The notes: generated by a model from the sequence alone, not told the origin. A stretch of DNA of 16,901 bases from Acholeplasmatales bacterium (GCA_003477305.1 DMTN01000054.1:12218-29118), one strand, 5' to 3'; positions 6,855-14,550 are shown, numbered from the stretch's first letter. Made by a program: numbers and translations.

Positions 6855-7718
6855 ATGAGTTTTTCATTTCTTGAATTCCTGAAATACATCTTTCTCGGCG
6901 TCATCCAAGGGATCACGGAAGTCCTGCCGATCTCATCGTCCGGTCATGTCGCGATCGCGCAAACCCTCTTTTCCCTCGAAACCGATCAAGGCATGCTGTT
7001 CCTCATCCTCGTCAACATCGGCTCGCTCATCGCGATCGTCATCCATTTCCGCAAGAAAGTCGGGTCTTTGATCAAATCCGTTTGGCTGTACGTGTTCCGA
7101 CCGTCCACGCGTCTTGAAAACGCCGATGAATTCCAATACGGCATGAAGATCCTGGTCGCCTCGATTCCGCTCGGCATCGTCGGCCTGACCCTCAAAGCGA
7201 CCATCGAAGACGTGTATGACATGTACAAGATGATCATCGTCGGACTTGGTCTTCTCGTGACCGCCACCGCGCTGTACCTCGTACGCAATTCGTCTTACAA
7301 GAACGGCCGTCAGGATGTCACCTATCGCGATGCCATGTACATCGGCTTCGGCCAGATGTTCGCCGTCGTGCCGGGATTGTCGCGAAGCGGCATCACCACG
7401 GCATCCGGGCTCGCCCGAAAACTGTCGATGGAAACCGTCCTGATTTTCTCCTTCATGATTTACATCCCGGCCTCACTCGGGTCCTCGCTCTACTATGCCC
7501 TCGAAATCGTCAACGATCCGTCGACGCTCGGGTTCAATCCTTCCGATTTCGGACAGTATATCTATTATGGCATCGCGCTGTTGGCCAGTCTGATCGCGAC
7601 CCGTTTCTCGCTCAAATTCATCTTCAGGCTATTCCGCGCGGGGAAACTCATCTACTTCAGCGTCTATACGTTCGTTCTCGGCATGATTGCCTTCGTGGCG
7701 GGACTATTGTCGTTCTAA
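6855..7718 (+). CDS. uppP: Undecaprenyl-diphosphatase UppP (second, diverged copy)
   Basis: A 287-residue member of the same family, with the conserved IQGITEVLPISSSGH motif (residues 17-31) and VPGLSRSGITT. By eye it is clearly homologous to the upstream gene but diverged over most of its length, so the pair is an old duplication or a co-acquired pair, not a recent copy. AAAAAAGGAG at 6835-6844 serves ATG 6855, and the short gap argues for co-transcription with the first copy. Different UppP paralogues can differ in sidedness, expression or bacitracin tolerance; which applies here is unknown. The position before the Wzz/kinase/phosphatase genes suggests a supply of undecaprenyl phosphate for polysaccharide assembly. 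No convincing terminator separates it from the next gene. Confidence 0.93.
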   Translation: MSFSFLEFLKYIFLGVIQGITEVLPISSSGHVAIAQTLFSLETDQGMLFLILVNIGSLIAIVIHFRKKVGSLIKSVWLYVFRPSTRLENADEFQYGMKILVASIPLGIVGLTLKATIEDVYDMYKMIIVGLGLLVTATALYLVRNSSYKNGRQDVTYRDAMYIGFGQMFAVVPGLSRSGITTASGLARKLSMETVLIFSFMIYIPASLGSSLYYALEIVNDPSTLGFNPSDFGQYIYYGIALLASLIATRFSLKFIFRLFRAGKLIYFSVYTFVLGMIAFVAGLLSF

Positions 7719-7739
7719 GTCTAACGCCGGGGCTTATCG

Positions 7740-7768
7740 TTGCGTTTTATGCGCCCTTGGTGTACAAT
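7740..7768 (+). promoter_or_regulatory. Promoter of the capsule phosphoregulatory operon
   Basis: TTGCGT (7740-7745), a 17-base spacer and TACAAT (7763-7768). The start would be near 7775, about 42 bases before ATG 7817. Read-through from the uppP pair is also possible because I see no good terminator between 7719 and 7740. Confidence 0.55.
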
Positions 7769-7816
7769 GAAACCACCTGAATCACAGAAGTACTACAGTG
7801 AAGGAGATTCGTCATT

Positions 7817-8581
7817 ATGGATGAGTACAAGCAAGTCGAAGCACCCGTCGAGGAAGGAATCACGCTCGCCGAACTGGTCCGGATCGTCTGGAACAACATC
7901 ACGATCGTCTTCTTGGCCACCCTTTGGGTCACGGTCATCGGCATCGTCTACACCTTCGTCATCGTCAATCCGAAATATACCGCGGAAACCACGCTGATGG
8001 TGCAGGTCGACATTTCGTCGACCGTCACGAACGAACAGTCCGCGATCACGGTCGCGCAGAATCTGATCGCCACCTACAAGGCGTTCGTCGTCTCCGACAA
8101 GGTCCTCAACACCTTGATCGAAGACATCCCCGCATTGGCCGACCGATCGCTCGGTTCGCTCAAGAGTGCCATTTCCGTGACGACGACGACATCGGTCCTC
8201 ATCATCTACATCGAAGTCATCGACGAAAGCCCCGCCCTCGCGGCCGAGATCGCCAATCAGCTCGTCGAAAATTCGATTGAAATCGCGAACGAATTGGTCG
8301 ACGACGGAACCGGCACGCTCGAGCCGCGTTATACGCTTCTTGCGAACAAGCTCCGTACCCTTGACGTCGCGGTCGAACCGTCGGGACCGTCCTCTCCGAA
8401 CAAGGTCCTGAACGTCATCATTTCCTTCCTCATCGGCGGCATCCTCTCGCTTGGCATCATCTTCGTGAAGGAACTCTTCAACAACAAGTTCCAGAGCACC
8501 GCGGATATGGAAAAATATCTGAACATCAACGTGATCGCCGCCGTGCCCGGCTCGATCAAGGAACGGAAGCTGGTGGACTAG
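7817..8581 (+). CDS. Wzz/CapA-type polysaccharide co-polymerase (BY-kinase adaptor)
   Basis: A 254-residue membrane protein of the Wzz/YveK/CpsC family, which sets polysaccharide chain length and activates a partner tyrosine kinase. There is a cytoplasmic N-terminus (about residues 1-27, TLAELVRIVWNN being typical), a first membrane segment at about 28-50, an extracytoplasmic domain to about 196, and a second membrane segment at about 197-219. The latter is preceded by the proline-containing Wzz motif EPSGPSSPNKVLN. A cytoplasmic tail (220-254, STADMEKYLNINVIAAVPG) corresponds to the kinase-activating end of CapA/CpsC proteins. This is the split Bacillota arrangement, with the kinase encoded separately directly downstream. 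AAGGAG at 7801-7806 precedes the ATG by ten bases. The TAG stop abuts the kinase ATG. Confidence 0.88.
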   Translation: MDEYKQVEAPVEEGITLAELVRIVWNNITIVFLATLWVTVIGIVYTFVIVNPKYTAETTLMVQVDISSTVTNEQSAITVAQNLIATYKAFVVSDKVLNTLIEDIPALADRSLGSLKSAISVTTTTSVLIIYIEVIDESPALAAEIANQLVENSIEIANELVDDGTGTLEPRYTLLANKLRTLDVAVEPSGPSSPNKVLNVIISFLIGGILSLGIIFVKELFNNKFQSTADMEKYLNINVIAAVPGSIKERKLVD

Positions 8582-9283
8582 ATGGAATTTTTTGAATATA
8601 AGAACGTCGTCATCGAATCCCCGAATTCATCGGAAGCCGAAGCCTATCGCAAACTTGAACTGAACATCTCGCTCGCCGGCCTCGATCGCCGCATGCAGGT
8701 GATCCAGTGCACCTCCGCCACCCCCGAGGACGGCAAGACCACGACCTCGATCAACCTCGCCGCCGTCTATGCCGAAAAAGGCAAGAAGGTCATCATCCTC
8801 GACTTCGACCTCCGACGCCCGAAGATCCACCGCGCGTTCCATCAGCCGAACGACCGCGGCTTCTACGACTATGTCGTCGACAACGTCGACTACCATGATC
8901 TGATCATCCACGACGAATCGAAGATCGACATCATCCTTTCGGGCAAGCGCATTTCCTTTCCGCACATCGCGCTCGAGTCCCATCGCACCGCGCAACTCAT
9001 CGAGGATCTCCGCAAAGAATACGATTTCATCGTCATCGACACGCCGCCGGTGCTTTCGGTGACCGACGCGGTCATCATTTCCAAGATCGTCGACGGCGTC
9101 GTCTATGTCGCCGCTTACAACAAAACGCGGAAAGACGATTCCCGCGAAGGTCTCAAGATCCTTCATGCGAACAACGCCAACGTGATCGGCGGCGTGCTCG
9201 CCAACATCGACGTCCGCAAAACCAAGCAGTACGGCTACCGCGGATATTACTATTACGGTACCGATGAGAAAAAAAGCAAGTAA
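8582..9283 (+). CDS. cpsD: Cytoplasmic bacterial tyrosine (BY) kinase, CpsD/YwqD-like
   Basis: A 233-residue P-loop ATPase that autophosphorylates on C-terminal tyrosines and works with the preceding membrane adaptor. The Walker A region is SATPEDGKTT (residues 45-54); the usual first glycine of P-G-E-G-K is replaced, giving P-E-D-G-K, a tolerated variation in this region. Walker A' is ILDFDLRRPK (72-81), the kinase-specific DLRRP motif, and Walker B is FIVIDTPP (149-156). The C-terminus carries a tyrosine cluster (Y217, Y219 and Y222-Y225) before a lysine-rich tail, the expected autophosphorylation site. The start directly follows the adaptor stop and lacks a strong Shine-Dalgarno site, so it is probably translationally coupled. 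Length matches CpsD/CapB (about 230). Confidence 0.93.
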   Translation: MEFFEYKNVVIESPNSSEAEAYRKLELNISLAGLDRRMQVIQCTSATPEDGKTTTSINLAAVYAEKGKKVIILDFDLRRPKIHRAFHQPNDRGFYDYVVDNVDYHDLIIHDESKIDIILSGKRISFPHIALESHRTAQLIEDLRKEYDFIVIDTPPVLSVTDAVIISKIVDGVVYVAAYNKTRKDDSREGLKILHANNANVIGGVLANIDVRKTKQYGYRGYYYYGTDEKKSK

Positions 9284-9295
9284 GGAGGGGTCGGC

Positions 9296-9982
9296 ATGAT
9301 CGACGTTCACGCGCACGTTCTGCCGTTCGTCGACGACGGGTCGCCCGACGTCGCATCATCGCTTTCCATGCTACGCGACATGAAGGCATCCGGCGTGACC
9401 GATCTTTTCCTCACGCCGCACTATTACCCCGCCCGCGGATATTACCGCACGGCGGCGGACAACCAGACCGTGTTCAATGAGTTCGTCCAAGCCGCCGAAG
9501 GCATCGGCGTCACGCTCCGGCTCGGCAACGAAATCTATTATACGATCGATTCGCTTCGCGATCTCCGCAAGGGGACCGTCCTCCCGCTCGGCGATTCGAA
9601 ATGCGTTTTGATCGAGTTTTCGATGGCGAAGGAAGAAGAAGACATCGCCGAGGCCATCCACAACATCCGTTCGATCGGCTACACGCCGATCATCGCGCAT
9701 CCCGAACGATATCCGTATCTCGGGAAAGTCGCCGATTTCGAGATCATCCAAAAGATGGGCGGACTGATTCAGCTCAACGCCTCCTCGCTCACCGGCAAAT
9801 ACGGCACGACGATTCAGAAGTTCTGTTTCCAGGTCCTGAAACTCGGACTCGTCGACTTTGTCGCATCCGACATCCATACGTTTCGCCATAACGATCTGGC
9901 GGAAGCGTATGAAGCCGTCGTCAAGCGGATCGGCGTCGAAACCGCCGATCGCGTGTTCGCCAATCCCGTCGTACTCCGCTGA
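9296..9982 (+). CDS. cpsB: PHP-family tyrosine phosphatase, CpsB/YwqE-like
   Basis: A 228-residue manganese-dependent protein-tyrosine phosphatase expected to dephosphorylate the kinase encoded just upstream. The PHP metal ligands are all visible: H5 and H7 (DVHAHVLP), D14 (VDDG), H42 (TPHYY), E79 (GNE), E107 (LIEF), H135 (AHPER), and D192 and H194 (ASDIHTF). Length is close to that of S. pneumoniae CpsB (243). AAGGAGG at 9282-9288 overlaps the kinase stop codon and gives a seven-base spacing, the strongest ribosome site in this operon. A clear terminator follows, so the adaptor-kinase-phosphatase trio ends here. Order differs from the pneumococcal cps locus, where the phosphatase gene precedes the adaptor and kinase. 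Confidence 0.94.
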   Translation: MIDVHAHVLPFVDDGSPDVASSLSMLRDMKASGVTDLFLTPHYYPARGYYRTAADNQTVFNEFVQAAEGIGVTLRLGNEIYYTIDSLRDLRKGTVLPLGDSKCVLIEFSMAKEEEDIAEAIHNIRSIGYTPIIAHPERYPYLGKVADFEIIQKMGGLIQLNASSLTGKYGTTIQKFCFQVLKLGLVDFVASDIHTFRHNDLAEAYEAVVKRIGVETADRVFANPVVLR

Positions 9983-9985
9983 AAG

Positions 9986-10008
9986 ACCCCGCTGCGGCGG
10001 GGTTTTTC
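9986..10008 (+). terminator. Intrinsic terminator after the phosphatase gene
   Basis: ACCCCGC (9986-9992) pairs with GCGGGGT (9997-10003) around a TGCG tetraloop, followed by TTTTTC. It is a compact, classic rho-independent terminator. Confidence 0.92.
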
Positions 10009-10019
10009 ATAAAAAAACA

Positions 10020-10077
10020 AAAATTCGCATCAAAGCGCAATAAAATTCACAAAAAAAACATAGTCGCATCCTATAAT
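10020..10077 (+). promoter_or_regulatory. Candidate promoter/operator region of the two-component system
   Basis: A perfect TATAAT at 10072-10077 has no good -35 at normal spacing (TTCACA at 10046-10051 is 20 bases away), which suggests an activator-dependent promoter. Upstream, AAAATTCGCA (10020-10029) recurs as AAAATTCACA (10042-10051), exactly 22 bases or two helical turns apart, with GCGCAA in phase between them (10035-10040). OmpR/PhoB-family regulators bind such 11-base-phased direct repeats, and the downstream gene encodes one. Autoregulation is inference. Confidence 0.45.
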
Positions 10078-10083
10078 GGAAAT

Positions 10084-10240
10084 ATGGATCCGGGTCTGCC
10101 TTTCTCCAACTCCCTCTATCGATGAAATCGACGCTTTGCTCGGATTCCCCTTTCTCATCGCATCGCGTCCGGGCGTTTCGGACGCGTCCGGACGCGTGCG
10201 ACTCCGTTATTCCGAAGACTGAAATGGTCTTTTATTTTAG
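10084..10240 (+). other. Long structured leader of the response regulator gene
   Basis: The predicted start near 10084 leaves about 175 bases before ATG 10260. CGCGTCCG (10164-10171) can pair with CGGACGCG at 10179-10186 or with the identical CGGACGCG at 10189-10196, and 10183-10196 is itself a 14-base perfect palindrome. A weaker hairpin, AAGAC (10215-10219) with GTCTT (10227-10231), is followed by TTATTTT just before the ribosome site and looks like a poor terminator. A 13-codon ORF (10084-10125) starts at about the predicted transcript start. Mutually exclusive folds could allow attenuation, but the sequence shows only the potential. Confidence 0.35.
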
Positions 10241-10259
10241 AAGGATGTGTGATGGATAT

Positions 10260-10949
10260 ATGAAAAATTTAAATGTTTTAGTTGCGGACGATGAGTTCCG
10301 CATCCGCAAGTTGCTCGCCGAATTCCTGGTACGCGAAGGATATCGCGTGATCGAAGCGGAAGACGGCGAAAAGGCGATCGACGCGGTGTTCAACGCCAAG
10401 GCGAAGATCGATCTGGTCATTCTCGACGTGATGATGCCGAAATACGACGGCTGGTTCGTGCTCGAGCGGATCCGCGAATTCTCGACCGTCCCGGTCGTGA
10501 TGCTGACGGCACGCAGCGACGAATACGACCAGCTCAAGGGATTCAAGCTCGGCGCGGACGATTATGTCACGAAGCCGTTTTCGCCGTCGGTATTGATGGC
10601 CCGCATCAACAAGATCGTCAAACGCGAAAAGGTCGAGGTCGAAGAACTCAAATTCGGCGCGATCCGGATGGCGCTCGCCTCACGCGAAGTGTTCACGGCG
10701 GGTCAGAAGATCGAATTGACGCCGAAGGAGTTCGAACTCCTCAAGTTCTTCATCGACAACAAGGGCATCGCGCTCTCCCGCGACAAGATCCTGAACGCGG
10801 TGTGGAACTATGACTATTTCGGCGACCTGCGGACCGTCGACACGCACATCAAACAGCTGCGCGCCAAACTTGGAACCGCCTCGACGTACATCTCGACGGT
10901 CCGTAGCATCGGCTACCGCCTGGACATCGAGAATGAGAACATCGATTAG
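10260..10949 (+). CDS. OmpR/PhoB-type response regulator
   Basis: A 229-residue DNA-binding response regulator. The receiver domain (about residues 4-120) has the acidic pair D10-D11, phospho-acceptor D56 (VILDVMMP), T83 (VVMLTAR) and K105 (YVTKPF). The C-terminal winged-helix domain (about 130-225) contains LTPKEFELLKFF and TVDTHIKQLRAKLG, and ends STVRSIGYRLD. The open frame extends upstream to ATG 10122, but those 46 codons have no domain match and contain the GC hairpins. AAGGATGTG at 10241-10249 (eight of nine bases of the anti-16S complement) points to ATG 10260, where the receiver domain begins. It overlaps the sensor kinase by 17 bases, so the two are a cognate pair. Its position inside an envelope-polysaccharide region suggests envelope-related targets; which regulon is unknown. 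Confidence 0.93.
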   Translation: MKNLNVLVADDEFRIRKLLAEFLVREGYRVIEAEDGEKAIDAVFNAKAKIDLVILDVMMPKYDGWFVLERIREFSTVPVVMLTARSDEYDQLKGFKLGADDYVTKPFSPSVLMARINKIVKREKVEVEELKFGAIRMALASREVFTAGQKIELTPKEFELLKFFIDNKGIALSRDKILNAVWNYDYFGDLRTVDTHIKQLRAKLGTASTYISTVRSIGYRLDIENENID

Positions 10950-12483
10950 GAACCGCCTCTTTCTCGTCATCTACGGGATCATCCTGGCGTTCATCGTCGG
11001 GTTGATTTTGCTCAATACCGTCTTCCTCGAGGGGTTTTATACCAAAAGCCGCGAACGCACGCTGGTCGCCGCCTTTGAAGAACTCGAAACCGTTTCGCTC
11101 TCGGACGGCGGGCTCGTCCAGACGGTCACCGACATCGAAAACCAGTATGACGTCGCCATTCAGATCCTCAAGCAGACCGACGTCGATCCGGGCGAACCGG
11201 GAGGATCCGGCGTTCCGCTTTCCTCGATGTACGATCGTCTCTACGGAGACTCCCTCGCGATTCGCGACGGCGTCATCGCCGCCATCATGCGTCAATTCAA
11301 CGACGGGGACGAAAGCGGCTTCGCATCCGTCGACGTGTCGGACGACGATTCGTTTGTCGCCTACATGACCGAAATCGTCATGGCGTTCGGCCACAACGCT
11401 CCGGAAGATCCGCGCCTGCTTGCGCTTTGCGTCGGACAGGTCCAAAACGACGGTCTTTACGTTTACTACATCCTCACCGTGACGATCCAGTCGATCCAGG
11501 ATTCGATCGGCATCTTCAATGCCTTCAATATCATCATCGCCGCCGTCTTCATGATCCTCTCCGGTGTCGTCGTCGCCGTCTTCAGCCGCCGTTTCACCCA
11601 GCCGATCCTGCAGATGAACGCCGTCACCCAGGACCTCGCCGCCCAGGATTTCACGAAGAAAGTCGCACTTTCGACGAAGGACGAACTCGGCGATCTCGGC
11701 CTATCCATCAACAAAATGTCCGAACAGCTCGAAACCTCGATTCGCGATCTCAAGCGCGCCAATCAGCAGCTCGCCGAAGACATCGAGCTGAAGAATCGGA
11801 TCGACACGATGCGCAAGGAATTCATCGCCAACGCTTCGCACGAACTGAAAACGCCGATTTCGCTCATCCTCGGCTATTCCGAAGCCCTTAAGCTTCCCGG
11901 GCTTGACCAGCTGACCGTCGAGGAATACCTTGACATCATCATCGACGAATCGAACAAAATGAACCGGCTCGTGATGTCGCTTTTGAAAATCAGCCAACTC
12001 GAAAGCGGGTTCCAGCAATTCTGCGTCGAGGCGATCCCCGTCAAGGGCCTCGTCGATGAGACGATGAAACTATTCTCGATCAAGTTCGCCGAGAAGAACG
12101 TGAACGTCGAAGTCGACGCCGCCGACGTTGACGCCCAATCCGACTACGACGCCGTCCAGACCGTGCTCGGCAATTATCTGTCCAATGCGATCAACCACGT
12201 CGAAGGCGAGAATCGCATCAAAGTGACCGTCAAACCGGATGATGCCGGAAGGATCCGCGTCGAAGTCTACAATACCGGCAAGCCGATCCCCGAGGACTCG
12301 CTGTCCCGCATCTGGGAGAGTTTCTACAAGGTGGACAAAGCTCGCACCCGCGCCTATGGCGGACAGGGACTCGGCCTCTCGATCGTGCGCATCCTGCTTG
12401 AAAGCCTCCACGCCGGCTACGGGGTCGAAAACAAATCCGACGGCGTCCTGTTCTGGTTCGACCTTCCGCCTGTCCCATCCTGA
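10933..12483 (+). CDS. Membrane sensor histidine kinase with HAMP domain
   Basis: A 516-residue orthodox sensor kinase. A first membrane segment spans about residues 9-32 and a second about 194-217, enclosing an acidic extracytoplasmic domain of roughly 160 residues without a motif I recognise. A HAMP linker follows (about 218-270, with KDELGDLGLSINKMSEQLE). The phospho-acceptor is H303 in FIANASHELKTPISLI. In the ATPase domain, the N box has N414 and N418 (GNYLSNAINHV), G1 is YNTGKPIP (446-453), the F box WESFYKVD follows, and G2 is GGQGLGLSI. The ATG at 10933 lies inside the end of the response regulator gene; the longer frame from 10810 merely reads the regulator DNA in another phase. The G1 motif has Asn where many kinases have Asp, as is common in Bacillota kinases of this type. 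A terminator follows. Confidence 0.93.
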   Translation: MRTSIRNRLFLVIYGIILAFIVGLILLNTVFLEGFYTKSRERTLVAAFEELETVSLSDGGLVQTVTDIENQYDVAIQILKQTDVDPGEPGGSGVPLSSMYDRLYGDSLAIRDGVIAAIMRQFNDGDESGFASVDVSDDDSFVAYMTEIVMAFGHNAPEDPRLLALCVGQVQNDGLYVYYILTVTIQSIQDSIGIFNAFNIIIAAVFMILSGVVVAVFSRRFTQPILQMNAVTQDLAAQDFTKKVALSTKDELGDLGLSINKMSEQLETSIRDLKRANQQLAEDIELKNRIDTMRKEFIANASHELKTPISLILGYSEALKLPGLDQLTVEEYLDIIIDESNKMNRLVMSLLKISQLESGFQQFCVEAIPVKGLVDETMKLFSIKFAEKNVNVEVDAADVDAQSDYDAVQTVLGNYLSNAINHVEGENRIKVTVKPDDAGRIRVEVYNTGKPIPEDSLSRIWESFYKVDKARTRAYGGQGLGLSIVRILLESLHAGYGVENKSDGVLFWFDLPPVPS

Positions 12484-12493
12484 TATCCTCTGG

Positions 12494-12523
12494 CCGCGTC
12501 CTCTCGGGACGCGGTTTCCATTT
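12494..12523 (+). terminator. Intrinsic terminator after the sensor kinase gene
   Basis: CCGCGTCC (12494-12501) pairs with GGACGCGG (12507-12514) around TCTCG, followed by TTTCCATTT. The stem is strong and the T tract interrupted. Confidence 0.75.
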
Positions 12524-12578
12524 GTGATGAGGCGGCGCGGAAACATCGTCAAAAGGCGACAAAGGCCGGGACATCGTC

Positions 12579-12607
12579 TTGTATTTACGAAGGCTTTGTG
12601 ATAAAAT
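12579..12607 (+). promoter_or_regulatory. Promoter of the capD-like gene
   Basis: TTGTAT (12579-12584), 17 bases, then TAAAAT (12602-12607). The predicted start near 12614 lies downstream of the GTG at 12598, which rules out that longer start and supports ATG 12646. Confidence 0.65.
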
Positions 12608-12645
12608 CATTTGTACTAGAACTGCAGGAAGGGAGAACGACATCC

Positions 12646-14526
12646 ATGCGAAAAGGCAAATCGCTCGCTTACGGCGAGTATATGCGCAACATCCGGATCA
12701 TCCAGTTCATGGTCGCGGATGCCATCTGCATCGCTCTTACCTATGCGCTTGCCATCATCGCAATGATCATTCCGCCGTTTTCCGACTCGATCGGCCCCGA
12801 ACAGATCCGGATGGCGCTCATCGTCCTGCCGATCATCGTCGGGTTCAAGATCCTCGTCTATTATTTCGCCGACATGTACAAACTCGTGCTCGACAACGTC
12901 GGCCTCGACGAAGTGTTCCGCATCTTCATCGCGGTCATCGTCACCGATCTCGCGGTGTTCTTGTTCTTCTTCGTCATCCGCGACTTCTATTTCATTCCCG
13001 ACCTGCTGTTCATCTTCACGGCGGTGTTCGAAGCGATCCTTTTGTCCGCGACGCGCATGCTCAAACGGATCATCCGCTATCTATCGTATAAACAAAAGCC
13101 GCACGGCGGCAAGCGAACCCTGCTCGTCGGCGCCGGCGCCGGCGGCAAGCTCGTCTGCGATGAAATCCGCAACAACGAAGAACTCACCAACTATCCGGTC
13201 GCCTTCGTCGACGACGATCCGATGAAGATCGGCAAGATCATGTCGGGACTCCAGGTCTACGGTCCGGTCGCGAAAATTCCCGAACTGATCGACGAACTGA
13301 AGATCGAAGAAGTCATCATCGCGATTGCGAACATCAGTTCCGAACGGTTCCAGGAGATCATCAAGATCATCGCCGAACGTCCGGTCAAGATCAAGCGTCT
13401 TCCGAAGTTCAAGGAACTGAAGAAGGAATCGCCGAAAACGCTGCTCGAAGTCAACGTCGAGGACCTCCTGTCCCGCGACGTGATCGATCTCGACGCCCCC
13501 GGCATCCGCGGCTTCATCCAGGGCAAACGCGTCATGATCACCGGCGCCGGCGGCTCGATCGGCTCCGAACTCGTGCGTCAGATCGTGATGTACGAACCCG
13601 CCGAAGTGATGCTCGTCGACATCTATGAAAACGGCGTCTACGACCTGCAGATGGAGCTCAATCGGCATTTCGCCGAAGAAGGCGTCACGCCCATCAAACG
13701 GACCGTCCTGATCGCCTCGGTTTACAACTACGACCGCATGAAGACGATCTTCACGCGGTTCCAGCCCGAACTGCTGTTCCACGCCGCCGCCTACAAGCAC
13801 GTACCCCTGATGGAAGATTCGGCGATCGAAGCGGTCCGCACGAACGTCCTCGGAACCTACAACATCGCCCGACTCTGCGATGAATTCCATGTGTCCAAGA
13901 TGGTTCTCGTCTCCTCCGACAAGGCGGTCCGGCCCACCAATGTGATGGGCGCGACGAAACGCTTTGCGGAGATGATCCTGCAGCACTGGGAATCGAAGTC
14001 GGAAACGAAATACTCCGCCGTCCGGTTCGGCAACGTGCTCGGTTCCAACGGCTCGGTCGTTCCGCTCTTCAAGCGTCAGATCGAAGCCGGCGGTCCCGTC
14101 ACCGTCACCGACCGCAACATCATCCGCTACTTCATGACGATTCCCGAAGCCGTCGGTCTGATCCTGCAGTCCGGCACCTATGCGAGCGGCGGCGAGACCT
14201 TCATCCTCGACATGGGCGAACCGGTCCGCATCATCGACCTGGCCGAAAAGATGATCATGCTTTCGGGTCGGCGTCCCTACATCGACATCGACATCAAGAT
14301 CACCGGTCTCCGTCCGGGCGAGAAACTGTTCGAAGAACTGCTCGTCGACAAGACGATGGACCACATCTCGACCGCCCACAAGAAGATCTTCATCGAGCGT
14401 ACGCAGGATCCGAAAGACATCGACGCGGAAGTCGAATTCATCCGCTCCGCCTTCGAGGGTCTTGACAACCTCGAAATCAAGGAACTGGTCCACAAGTTCG
14501 TCCCCACCTATACGATCAAGGAATAA
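12646..14526 (+). CDS. capD: Long FlaA1/CapD-type membrane nucleotide-sugar 4,6-dehydratase
   Basis: A 626-residue inner-membrane protein of the CapD/WbpM/PglF group, which converts a UDP-N-acetylhexosamine to a 4-keto-6-deoxy intermediate for amino- or deoxy-sugars. About four membrane segments occupy residues 15-135 (around 20-42, 56-74, 92-112 and 117-136). A first Rossmann domain follows (LLVGAGAGGKLV, 159-170), then the catalytic SDR domain with the NAD-binding motif TGAGGSIG (299-306). The active-site stretch is SSDKAVRPTNVMGATK (423-438): the Tyr of the usual YxxxK is Met434, with K438 retained, the known hallmark of the long membrane-bound dehydratases. AGGAAGGGAG at 12626-12635 serves ATG 12646. 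The precise sugar product cannot be read from sequence. It forms a single-gene unit with its own promoter and terminator. Confidence 0.92.
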   Translation: MRKGKSLAYGEYMRNIRIIQFMVADAICIALTYALAIIAMIIPPFSDSIGPEQIRMALIVLPIIVGFKILVYYFADMYKLVLDNVGLDEVFRIFIAVIVTDLAVFLFFFVIRDFYFIPDLLFIFTAVFEAILLSATRMLKRIIRYLSYKQKPHGGKRTLLVGAGAGGKLVCDEIRNNEELTNYPVAFVDDDPMKIGKIMSGLQVYGPVAKIPELIDELKIEEVIIAIANISSERFQEIIKIIAERPVKIKRLPKFKELKKESPKTLLEVNVEDLLSRDVIDLDAPGIRGFIQGKRVMITGAGGSIGSELVRQIVMYEPAEVMLVDIYENGVYDLQMELNRHFAEEGVTPIKRTVLIASVYNYDRMKTIFTRFQPELLFHAAAYKHVPLMEDSAIEAVRTNVLGTYNIARLCDEFHVSKMVLVSSDKAVRPTNVMGATKRFAEMILQHWESKSETKYSAVRFGNVLGSNGSVVPLFKRQIEAGGPVTVTDRNIIRYFMTIPEAVGLILQSGTYASGGETFILDMGEPVRIIDLAEKMIMLSGRRPYIDIDIKITGLRPGEKLFEELLVDKTMDHISTAHKKIFIERTQDPKDIDAEVEFIRSAFEGLDNLEIKELVHKFVPTYTIKE

Positions 14527-14550
14527 ACACGCCGTCGGCGTGTTTTTTTT
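14525..14550 (+). terminator. Intrinsic terminator after the capD-like gene
   Basis: AAACACGCC (14525-14533) pairs with GGCGTGTTT (14537-14545) around a GTC loop, with T tract 14543-14550. The TAA stop runs into the stem. It is the best terminator in the window. Confidence 0.95.

Noticed and set aside
10810..10932. Upstream start for the sensor kinase at 10810
   Set aside because: The added 41 codons read the end of the response regulator gene in another phase. ATG 10933 directly precedes the first membrane segment.
12598..12645. GTG start for the capD-like gene at 12598
   Set aside because: It lies upstream of the predicted transcription start (about 12614), and a good ribosome site precedes ATG 12646.
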